64,000 nt of DNA from Asterias amurensis. Its lineage: Eukaryota > Echinodermata > Asteroidea > Forcipulatida > Asteriidae. Position numbers and translations under genes: made by a program. The notes below the pieces were generated by a model. It was not told the DNA's origin. It saw only the letters and a list, made by a program, of their open reading frames with translations, and made no database searches. Each line of letters begins with the position of its first letter. Positions within the stretch are counted from its first letter, which is position 1. Positions 36,169 through 48,100 of this stretch are shown piece by piece. The stretch spans positions 10,875,285-10,939,284 of the forward strand of contig NC_092651.1 in NCBI RefSeq assembly GCF_032118995.1, given 5' to 3'.

Positions 36169-39100
36169 CTATGCGAAAAATCCAAAAGCCAAAAAACCAA
36201 GGAAGCAAACAACGACGCAAGCGTAGTTGACGACTCTGGACCATGTTGGATCCTCAACCAACGACGTCATGCGTTTCTCAGTCTCCTTCATCTCATTTTC
36301 AGTCATGTCGGGTGGAGGCGAAGCTTCGATACCGCAGAGACAGTTCCAGGCGCGGCGGATAGTAGACGGTGGCGCAGAGTCCGCTATCGTGAAAAGACAG
36401 AATAGTTTAATTATTGGTGGCATGCTGAACAACATTATTATGATTGACTAATTTCTGTTATTTAAATCAGGGCCCAAATTCATAGAGCTGCTTATGTAGA
36501 AAATGCCTCTTAACACTTTTCTAGTTACCACAACTGAGCAGGATGGCCCCTATTACAATTTGAACATGTAAAAAGGTATTTCAGCTGTAACCTTCCTGAC
36601 ATTCCCTTATTCTCGTAAGCATTTGTTGTGTTGTGCTTAGCAACTTTTTATGCTGATAAGAAACTCTATAAAATTAGACCCAGTGTAAAACTAAGCTTGT
36701 TAATTAAATTTATAATTTTGTATTATTTTTTATCATTTTTATGGTTATAAATCATAGCTCAAAGAATAAACAAATGTTTCTCTAGTCAAATTTTATATAT
36801 TTAATTTAAAATGTAAACATGGAAATCATCTTACTTTTCTCTTTTTGCAAGGCAAGTTCTTTCTTCTTGATTTGGCGTGCAATCTCCTTTTTGTTCTCTG
36901 TCTCTGACATTGGTTTCCGCGGCAGTTTGCTCGTTTTCGTCCACCATGTCAGTCTGATTAGCTGATAGCATAAACGATGAAAACAATAATCGTAAACTCT
37001 GGCTGTTGCTCCTCATAAATTTGACCATAGCCCTTATTTTTATAAAACGATTACAAGTAAAGGTCTACTTTAAATACTAGCCATGCTCATACCTGCACCA
37101 TTGACAAAACATTCGTTTTGTACAATTTTACTGCCCCATTAGGCAAACTGTGTACAAACTACTTCTGATACTGATAGCTATCTCTTTTGAATCATCCTCC
37201 TTGAGCCCATAATTTCCCATACGGGGAACAGAATCTCATGCGGACAAATTACCTTGCGACACCGGCACATCGCAAAAAATAAATAAAAGTAAAATTAAAA
37301 AATAAATAAAAAAATCCATCGATATTAATGTTTACCTTTTCTCTTGGAATACGCTTCGTCATAAGACTAATGAGGAGGATCATCAGTGTCGTTGCTGTAT
37401 AGTTTAAGATGGCGAAGTGTAAATAGTGTATCTTCTGTAGTGCTATGGGTCGTATATCCTCTTCGCCACAGGGTGGTCCTTGGAAGAGAAAATCCAGAAC
37501 CATCCATGTACATCCGAAAAGCTCCCCGAGCAAAAGACCAAAGAAAGCACCCTTTACCATAAAAGAGAAAAATAGTTGCATCAGTATTGTTTGATATGGG
37601 CATGTTATTGGGGGTTGTATGATGATATTCGCATTGTTTTATGAAAATGAATCGCTCATTTTGGTAAGTAGTTTGATTTATTATTTTGTTGCAATTGTTA
37701 CATGTTGATATTTTTTATGTGACTCTTATCAGACAAATTAATAGCAAGTTTGACTGTAGGTCTATAGATCACTCCAGTACGAAATGAATACCAGAGAAAT
37801 AACTGGTTTGACAATTTTGTTTAATAAGAGCAAATGAAGCAAATACATACTGGCTCAGTTGTCCGCTCGGAGAATATTCCAGCCGTGTAGACGGCAAGAA
37901 TTGGCGGTGACATATAGGACGAAATCGACTGAATATAGACGAAGAGTTGACCCGTGCCGAAGGCCTTTATCAACGGCAGCCAAAGGATGCTGATACCCGC
38001 AAGAACCACGGTGCACAATCTGTACGGTTGAGTGCAAAAAGGGGAAATTTTGTTCAACAAGAATTCTGCATCAAATGAGGGAAAGGGATGGGGTTAATTT
38101 CAATTTCAACTAATTTCAAATCACCTTATATCCCCAATGGGAAATTCACTTTGGCCTCAGAAAGCATCTGAAAGCACACAGAGTAGTAGAAATACAACAA
38201 GGGTGTTTTTTCTTTCACTATTCTCTTGCAAATTCGATGACCAACTGAGCCCAGTTTTCACAGGTATGTTATTTTATGCATTACGTTGGGATACACCAAG
38301 TGAGAATACTGGTCTTCGATATTACCAAACGTATTTTGGAATAGTGGTTTCTGTTTAGCTTATTTACCTGCCGATGATAACTAGTTCTGTTTCCGTGGAC
38401 AAAGGTCTGACTTTGATCCATAGGTCCATGGTGATGATGGAACTTGCACTGTTGAATACCGATGTCAATGAACTCATCAGAGCTGCTAGCATGGCCGCCA
38501 TCATTAAACCTTTCAGACCTGATGAAGTAATCAGAATTGTAACTAATATACGTGTGTCGATCTGTTCAATAATTGATTATGCGTTCTGACTTCAGCCGAA
38601 CACCTAAAATACATTTTAGGTTTTTGTAAATGGTTGTAATTTTACATTTTGTTTTACATAAGGCTATCACTGATAATACCTCTTTAAGTCTGAAGGATAT
38701 AGACCACAATACATAATGATAGTAGCGGTTAACGGAGAGTTGGTAGTAAAAATAAAACAGTTTACTAATACTAGCAAAACCTAATTCCCCCTTCCTTCTG
38801 CCTCCGGTCATAGAACCTCTTCTGGTCACTCACCAGTCACACAGGGTGCATATACACACCTCGTTCCATAGTATATGTGTTATTTTTTATAATACAAACC
38901 TGTGGGCATAAGTTGTAGAAGCAGCCTGATGTACGCAATGTCTGAGCAGCCGTTGGTGTTACCGCATACATTGAAGCAAATTTCGGGAGTCTGGCAGGCT
39001 ACATAATCTAAAGAAATAAATACATACATTAACATTAGACACAATCAATGACGTCATTTGCGCCCTCATAATATTGAGTCAGGGACAACTACAAAAAGTA

Positions 39101-42100
39101 TAGTAACGAACTTGACATCCACGTGTTTGTTGATAAACTCCTTTTCAGAATAGCGCCACTCCATTAAGGACCATTTTCATATTATTAGAGCTGCACAGCA
39201 TACGATTCTGCTAACCAGCAAATTAGAAGGATACCAGTAAAAGATGGTGCATGTGACATTGTATTTTGGCTGGTAACCTTGTTCTGGTAAGCATAACTTT
39301 GATGAGTGGTCACTGTTTGTGATTGAGCACATCGGGCCTCGGTATATGAAGGACGGGCACTTTTTTGTATTGATGGCGAAACAGAAAAGAACAAAATTAA
39401 TTGGGTGTTTTAGTTGAAATAAGGAACAAGACACACCTGGCCAGAGAGCCCTGCTGATCATACCGGGGTAAATCATGAGAAACATCGGCAGAATCTTAAG
39501 CACAGCAGCAAGGAGAGCTCCCGCCTTTGAATGCGTTACGTTCTTAGCTGATAAAGATCGCTGTACTAGAACCTGAGTATAGAATTCATTTCATTTGATT
39601 TATTACTGCAAGAAATATTTTGTGACATTTTTTTATGAGAAGACGAGATGAATGAATTAAGGCAATGGAATGGTAAAAAGTATTGTCTGCAGGGCGAGTA
39701 GGTTACGAAATCAAACCCCACAATTATTTTTCCCCACCGGAAGATTTCGAGTTTTCTATTCTTATTGTTGTTCTTTCTTTTTATATTATTTGCGTGAATG
39801 TTCTCAGAAGCAATAACATTTTGCACTTCCCAAAGGAAACTAATGGTTAAGGACACCGGTTAAAAGGATAGTGGCAGTGGCACTGTGAAAAGGGCAATGG
39901 CGTAACTGTACATTTCATTTGAGGAGTGGGGTAGGGGGTAAGTGGGGAAATGCAAACAGTTGTGCCCTTTGATGAAGGCCTACCGAACCATTTATTTGGG
40001 AATTTTTTGAATATCATGTGGTTGTTGTGATTGGGTGGAGAAAACATTTGTTCCCCTGCTCCAACCGGTTGCACCACGCGATGGACTACGGGCTCTTCGT
40101 GCATGGGGTGCGAATCCCGCCCTTGTCATTTCCCCCCTCAATTATATCCTAATCGTATATGAACATCAACACAAGGGAAAGTTCACCTGATTTGTGCAAA
40201 AGTACCAAGCAGAGAGTAGAAAGATGCCGAACAAAACGCCGGGCCATGGTAGGTCCGAGGTGGCGGCATCACGGAAGATGTGCCAGGAGTCTTCGCCCGG
40301 TACGCCGCATGTCGTGTTGCCAGCATACACTGTCGTGTTTGGTATGGCTGTCATGAACTTAAGATAGAGACTGTCGAGGCCACCAATTCTTATCCATGCT
40401 GGAAAAAAGGAGGGAAAACAAGGTTTTAGAATGTTATGTGAAAAGTTGTCAAAATCTAATATTAACGCAATTTGCAGCTGTAATGACATACTGTCACCTA
40501 TAATAAAACATACAACTAAAACACACCATTGATTAAAGTCGTTAGCTAATTAATTAATGCACGTTCAGATTCAGTTAAAATCCCTTACTGTAACCCAACT
40601 AAACCATTTCGAATAAGTTTGCATAAATTTGCATAATCTTTAACATAGGATTTGGTGTCATGGTCGAGTGGTTAAGCGTATCGAATTTAAGTTCCGGTGA
40701 ATAAGTCATCAGATTGTGGGTTCAAATCCCGGTCGTGCCACTCGTGTCCTTGAGAAAGATACTTTACTATAATTGCTTTTCTTCACCAAGGTGTATAAAT
40801 GGGTACCTCCGTGGGTGAGGTTGATATTGTGTAAACGAACAAGCCTTTGGCGCGGTATTTACGGTTGTATACTCACCAGTGAGCTGAGAAAGATTAGAGG
40901 AATGTTATTGGCCCAATGATGTAAAGCGCATTGGGAAGGTTATTGTGAAATATAGGAACTATAATAACACACCAATGACTGACAGGGCAATGCCACCTCC
41001 TATCATAATAACTGATTGCATAGCATCAGTGTAGATAACCGCTGTTAAACCCCCGGCCACTGTATACGCAGCAGTCATCGCCATAAGAAGACACACGGAC
41101 AGATACAAGTCCCAATTTAATGCCTGCTGGATGATGATTGTGCCTGCGTACATCTCAGACTGTTGGAGCAAAATACGAACAAAGTTTTAATATGGCTATT
41201 TTGAATTCTTTGAACTTTCTGGGTTAAGCCCGACAATGTGAAAGTACTGGCCTTTAGAGTTGCTTGTACACTTACTTTCCACGTGTTCAATCAAAGGGAT
41301 ACAACTTTGGTTCAAGTCAGTGTTAAAGCTCCTTCAACTTCAAGATTGAATAGGGCCTTACTTTTAATTTTTCGGGGCAGTTTGAAAGTACTAAAATTAA
41401 GAGTGGAAATGTTCACTTTGTCCGTGTCCCACTAAAGGGGATACAACTTTGGGAATAGTTGATGTTCCTTCAACATGAACAACATTTGTTTGAATACTTT
41501 GATGAACTTTTCGGGTTACATTTTGAAAGTAGGGCTACTGAACTTTAAAAAAAAAAAGGGATACAACTTTGGGAAGTCTTAAATTTAATCAACTTGAACA
41601 ATTATCTTTGATTTTAGAAGTAACGCTAGATATTTATTTTGAATACTTTGAACTTCCCGGATAACACCAAAACTGGTCTATACGACAGCATTCTGTCTGA
41701 GTAATACTTAAAATCAATATTTAACCTAGTCAAATGAATTCACTAAGATATTAATCCCAGAACGGATCTAAATCTGGATGCATCGTACTATTCATACAAC
41801 AAACAGATAAACCAAATGTCTGACGGGCACGTAAAGTATATGCGACTTATCAGTACAAAGTCCTGAGTCCTGTCAACTTTTTGATACAAGAATAAAATGA
41901 AAATTGTGTCATTGGTATATTCATAGACGAGGTGGCCGAGTGGTTAAGGCGATGGACTGCTAATCCATTGTGCTCTGCACGCGTGGGTTCGAATCCCATC
42001 CTCGTCGGTGTTTTTGCACGTAAAATGTATCTCTTATATTTTGTGAATTGTTTAATTTCTTAATATATGTGTCTTCTTTTTTTAAACTGCACAAACAGTA

Positions 42101-45100
42101 AATGTCAAACGATATTCAGAAGACGAGGTGGCCGAGTGGTTAAGGCGATGGACTGCTAATCCATTGTGCTCTGCACGCGTGGGTTCGAATCCCATCCTCG
42201 TCGGCGTTTTTGCACGTAAAATGTATGTCTTATATTTTGTGATAAGTCTGATTTCTTAATTTTTTTGTCCTCTTTTTTTAAACTGCACTAACAGTAAATG
42301 TCAAACGATGTTCAGAAGACGAGGTGGCCGAGTGGTTAAGCCAATGGACTGCTAATCCAGTGCGCTCTGCACGCGTGGGTTCGATGTTATTGCACCTAAA
42401 ATGTATGTCTTAGCTTTTGTGAAAAGTCTAATTTCTTGATTTGTTTGTCTTCTTTTTAAAAACTTCACAAAAAGTAAACGTGTTACGATATACAGAAGAC
42501 GAGGTGGCCGAGTGATAAAGGCGATGGACTGCTAATCCATTGTGCTCTGCACGCGTGGGTTCGAAGCCCATCCTCGTCGGCGTTTTTGCACCTAAAATGT
42601 ATGTGTTCACTTTTGTGAAAAGTCTAAATTCTTAAATTCTTTGTCTTCTTTTAAAAACTTCACAAAAAGTAAACGTGTTACGATATACAGAAGACGAGGT
42701 GGCCGAGTGGTTAAGGCGATGGACTGCTAATCCATTGTGCTCTGCACGCGTGGGTTCGAATCCCATCCTCGTCGGCGTTTTTGCACCTAAAATGTATGTC
42801 TTTGCTTTTGTGAAAAGTCTAATTTCTTTATTTGTTTGTCTTCTTTTATAACTGCACAAACATTAAATGTGTAATGATATTCAGAAGACGAGGTGGCCGA
42901 GTGGTTAAGGCCATGGACTGCTAATCCATTGTGCTCTGCACGCGTGGGTTCGAATCCAATCCTCGTCGGCGTTTTTGCACCTAAATTGTATGTCTTTGCT
43001 TTTGTGAAAAGTCTTATTTCTTGATTTGTTTGTCTTCTTTTATAACTGCACAAACTTAACATGTGTAATGATATTCAGAAGACGAGGTGGCCGAGTGGTT
43101 AAGGCGATGGACTGCTAATCCATTGTGCTCTGCACGCGTGGGTTCAAATCCCATCCTCGTCGGCGTTTTTGCGCGTAAAATGTATGTCTTGACTTTTGTG
43201 AATTGTTTAATTTCTTAATTTGTTTGTCTTCTTTTTAAAAACTTCACAAACAGTAAATATGTAAGGATAAACAAAAGACGAGGTGGCCGAGTGGTTAAGG
43301 CGATGGACTGCTAATCCATTGTGCTCTGCACGCGTGGGTTCGAATCCCATCCTCGTCGGCGTTTTTGCACCTAAAATAGGTGTCTTTGCTTTTGTGAAAA
43401 GTCTAATTTCTTGATTTGTTTGTCTTCTTTTATAACTGCACAAACATTTAATTGGTAATGATATTCAGAAGACGAGGTGGCCGAGTGGTTAAGGCGATGG
43501 ACTGCTAATCCATTGTGCTTTGCACGCGTGGGTTCGAATCCCACCCTCGTCGGCGTTTTTGCACGTAAAATGTATGTCTTGACTTTTGTGAATTGTTTAA
43601 TTTCTTAATTTGTTTGTCTTCTTTTTAGAACTTCACAAACAGTAAATATGTAAGGGTATACAGAAGACGAGGTGGCCGAGTGGTTAAGGCGATGGACTGC
43701 TAATCCATTGTGCTCTGCACGCGTGAGTTCGAATCCCATCCTCGTCGGCGTTTTTGCACGTAAAATGTATGTCTTGACTTATGTGAAATGTTTAATTTCT
43801 TAATTTGTTTGTCTTCTTTTTTAAACTTCACAAACAGTAAATATGTAAGGATAAACAGAAGACGAGGTGGCCGAGTGGTTAAGGCGATGGACTGCTAATC
43901 CATTGTGCTCTGCACGCGTGGGTTCGAATCCCATCCTCGTCGGCGTTTTTGCACCTAAAATGTATGTCTTTGCTTTTGTGAAAAGTCTAATTTCTTTATT
44001 TGTTTGTCTTCTTTTATAACTGCACAAACATTAAATGTGTAATGATTTTCAGAAGACGAGGTGGCCGAGTGGTTAAGGCGATGGACTGCTAATCCATTGT
44101 GCTCTGCACGCGTGGGTTCGAATCCCATCCTCGTCGGCGTTTTTGCACCTAAATTGTATGTCTTTGCTTTTGTGAAAAGTCTAATTTCTTGATTTGTTTG
44201 TCTTCTTTTATAACTGCACAAACATTACATGTGTAATGATATTCAGAAGACGAGGTGGCCGAGTGGTTAAGGCGATGGACTGCTAATCCATTGTGCTCTG
44301 CACGCGTGGGTTCGAATCCCATCCTCGTCGGTGTTTTTGCACGTAAAATGTATGTCTTGACTTTTGTGAATTGTTTAATTTCTTAATTTGTTTGTCTTCT
44401 TTTTTAAACTTCACAAACAGTAAATATGTAAGGATAAACAGAAGACGAGGTGGCCGAGTGGTTAAGGCGATGGACTGCTAATCCATTGTGCTCTGCACGC
44501 GTGGGTTCGAATCCCATCCTTGTCGGCGTTTTTGCACCTAAAATGTTAGTCTTAACTTTTGTGAAAAGTCTTAATTCTCAAAATTCATTGTCTTTTTTTA
44601 AAAACTTCACAAAAAGTAAACGTGTTACGTTATACAGAAGACGAGGTGGCCGAGTGGTTAAGGCGATGGACTGCTAATCCATTGTGCTCTGCACGCGTGG
44701 GTTCGAATCCCATCCTCGTCGGCGTTTTTGCACCTAAATTGTATGTCTTTGCTTTTGTGAAAAGTCTAATTTCTTGATTTGTTTGTCTTCTTTTATAACT
44801 GCACAAACATTACATGTGTAATGATATTCAGAAGACGAGGTGGCCGAGTGGTTAAGGCGATGGACTGCTTATCCATTGTGCTCTGCACGCGTGGGTTCGA
44901 ATCCCATCCTCGTCGGTGTTTTTGCACGTAAAATGTATGTCTTGACTTTTGTGAATTGTTTAATTTCTTAATTTGTTTGTCTTCTTTTTAAAACTTCACA
45001 AACAGTAAATATGTAAGGATAAACAGAAGACGAGGTGGCCGAGTGGTTAAGGCGATGGACTGCTAATCCATTGTGCTCTGCACGCGTGGGTTCGAATCCC

Positions 45101-48100
45101 GTCCTCGTCGGCGTTTTTGCACGTAAAATGTATGTCTTGACTTTTGTGAATTGTTTAATTTCTTAATTTGTTTGTCTTCTTTTTTAAACTTTACAAACAT
45201 GTGTAAGGATAAACAGAAGACGAGGTGGCCGAGTGGTTAAGGCGATGGACTGCTAATCCATTGTGCTCTGCACGCGTGGATTCGAATCCCATCCTCGTCG
45301 GCGTTTTTGCACCTAAAATGTATGTCTTTGCTTTTGTGAAAAGTCTAATTTCTTTATTTGTTTGTCTTCTTTTATAACTGCACAAACATTAAATGTGTAA
45401 TGATTTTCAGAAGACGAGGTGGCCGAGTGGTTAAGGCGATGGACTGCTAATCCATTGTGCTCTGCACGCGTGGGTTCGAATCCCATCCTCGTCGGCGTTT
45501 TTGCACATAAATTGTATGTCTTTGCTTTTGTGAAAAGTCTAATTTCTTGATTTGTTTGTCTTCTTTTATAACTGCACAAACATTAAATGTGTAATGATAT
45601 TCAGAAGACGAGGTGGCCGAGTGGTTAAGGCGATGGACTGCTAGTCCATTGTGCTCTGCACGCGTGGGTTGGAAACCCATTCACGTCGGCGTTTTTGCAG
45701 CTAAACATTAGTCTTAACTTTTGTGAAAAGTCTAATTTCTTGATTTGCTTGTCTTCTTTTATAACTGCACAAACAGTGAATGTGTAATGATATTCAGAAG
45801 ACGAGGTGGCCGAGTGGTTAAGGCGATGGACTGCTAATCCATTGTGCTCTGCACGCGTGGGTTCGAATCCCATCCTCGTCGGCGTTTTTGCACGTAAAAT
45901 GTATGTCTTGACTTTTGTGACTTGTTTAATTTCTTAATTTGTTTGTCTTCTTTTTATAGAACTTCACAAACAGTAAATATGTAACGATATACAGAAGACG
46001 AGGTGGCCGAGTGGTTAAGGCGATGGACTGCTAATCCATTGTGCTCTGCACGCGTGGGTTCGAATCCCATCCTTGTCGGCGTTTTTGCACCTAAAATGTT
46101 AGTCTTAACTTTTGTGAAAAGTCTTAATTCTCAAAATTCATTGTCTTTTTTTAAAAACTTCACAAAAAGTAAACGTGTTACGTTATACAGAAGACGAGGT
46201 GGCCGAGTGGTTAAGGCGATGGACTGCTAGTCCATTGTGCTCTGCACGCGTGGGTTGGAAACCCATTCACGTCGGCGTTTTTGCAGCTAAACATTAGTCT
46301 TAACTTTTGTGAAAAGTCTAATTTCTTGATTTGCTTGTCTTCTTTTATAACTGCACAAACAGTGAATGTGTAATGATATTCAGAAGACGAGGTGGCCGAG
46401 TGGTTAAGGCGATGGACTGCTAATCCATTGTGCTCTGCACGCGTGGGTTCGAATCCCATCCTCGTCGGCGTTTTTGCACGTAAAATGTATGTCTTGACTT
46501 TTGTGACTTGTTTAATTTCTTAATTTGTTTGTCTTCTTTTTATAGAACTTCACAAACAGTAAATATGTAACGATATACAGAAGACGAGGTGGCCGAGTGG
46601 TTAAGGCGATGGACTGCTAATCCATTGTGCTCTGCACGCGTGGGTTCGAATCCCATCCTTGTCGGCGTTTTTGCACCTAAAATGTTAGTCTTAACTTTTG
46701 TGAAAAGTCTTAATTCTCAAAATTCATTGTCTTTTTTTAAAAACTTCACAAAAAGTAAACGTGTTACGTTATACAGAAGACGAGGTGGCCGAGTGGTTAA
46801 GGCGATGGACTGCTAATCCATTGTGCTCTGCACGCGTGGGTTCGAATCCCATCCTCGTCGGCGTTTTTGCACCTAAACATTAGTCTTAACTTTTGTGAAA
46901 ATTCTAATTTATTGATTTGTTTATCTTCTTTTATAACTGCGCAACAGTGAATGTGTAATGATATTCAGAAGACGAGGTGGCCGACTGGTTAAGGCGATGG
47001 ACTGCTAATCCATTGTGCTCTGCACGCGTGTGTTCGAATCATTATGTACTGGTAGTCTCTATTAATGGGTTGGGTGGTTCTGAAAAGAACCGTTGGTTTA
47101 AACTCGACGTTTCGATCAGTTTACTCCGATCGTCTTTTGGAAAAACATCGTTTGCACTTTTGTTTGTGCAGTTTCTCTCACTGAGATGTTGGTGAGAATA
47201 ATGAGGACTACGGCAGTCACGGAGAGCAGGACGCGGAGTCTTTCTCCTCCAAACCGCTTCTTTAGATACTCAGGCATCGTGTAAACCTTCAAGTAATAAA
47301 GCAAAATTATAATAAATTGTAATAAATTATTTAAAAAATTATGGTTCCTTCAATTAGTTTTACTATCCTGGGTTAAAGACACTGGACACTATTGGTAATT
47401 GTCAAAGACTGGTCTTCTCACTTGGTGTATCTCAACATATTCATAAAATAACAAACCTGTGAAAATTTGAGCTCAATTGGTTATCGAAGTTGCGAGATAA
47501 TAATGAAAGAAATAACACCCTTGTCACACGAAGTTGTGTGCGTTTAGATGGTTGATTTCGAGACCTCAAGTTCTAATTCTGAGGTCCCGAAATCAAATTC
47601 GTGGAAATTTACTTTTTTTCTCTCGAAAACTATGGCACTTCAGAGGGAGCCGTTTCTCACAATGTTTTATACGGTCAACCTCTCCCCATTGCTCGTAACC
47701 AAGTAAGGGTTTATGCTAGCAACTATTTTGAGTAATTACCAATAGTGTCCACTGCCTTTAAATGAGACATAACAAATAAAGCTGCACCATCAATCCTCAA
47801 ACCGCTTCTTTGAATACTTGGGCATCGTGTATGGTATCCTCAATATTATTATCCTATGTTCTTACATGCTTACATGGTTAAAGAAATTACAAATAAAGCG
47901 GTTTACCATTGATTGTCATGGCCGCTTCTTTAGCTCATGCATCGGGTAAACCCCGGGTAAAACACAATTATGGCCACCTCAATTAGTTTTAATGTTCTTC
48001 TTGAATGCTTGAAAAAATACAAAATTTTATTTTATTTGTAAGTTTGACTCACCCCAGCAGCGATGTACACCGGCATGAAGACAAACCCAAGTAGTATTAA

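Larger units (their letters stand above)
41926..47039 (+). repeat. Tandem array of 27 tRNA-Ser(GCT) repeat units inside SLC5 intron 5
   Basis: Twenty-seven units each carry an 82-bp tRNA-Ser and about 112 bp of spacer. Starts are 190-197 bases apart except one step of 180. Each tRNA is followed within about 5 bases by a TTTTT Pol III terminator. Two spacer classes are mixed: one with ataactgcacaaac and one with acttcacaaacagtaaa. The array lies wholly between SLC5 exon 5 (47182-47286) and exon 6 (40973-41159), on the opposite strand. The block 45607-46192 (units 20-22) is repeated almost exactly at 46193-46778 (units 23-25), a 586-bp higher-order duplication. Confidence 0.97.

Noticed and set aside
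36831-37028. Minus-strand ORF reading [11 protein letters not shown] as the SLC5 exon 13 frame
   Set aside because: The phase from exon 12 selects another frame ([16 protein letters not shown]), which matches the SGLT family and joins the last exon correctly.
40653-40742. A functional tRNA gene in SLC5 intron 6
   Set aside because: It has A- and B-box-like motifs, but the anticodon arm does not fold well and it continues into a SINE body shared with 61533 and 9296.
42428-46816. Repeated short ORFs with [20 protein letters not shown] or [16 protein letters not shown]
   Set aside because: These translate the tRNA-Ser genes themselves. Such peptides often appear in databases as spurious predictions.
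41926-47039. CRISPR-like or satellite array
   Set aside because: The constant part is an 82-base tRNA with promoter boxes, anticodon and terminator, and the spacers are homologous rather than unique.
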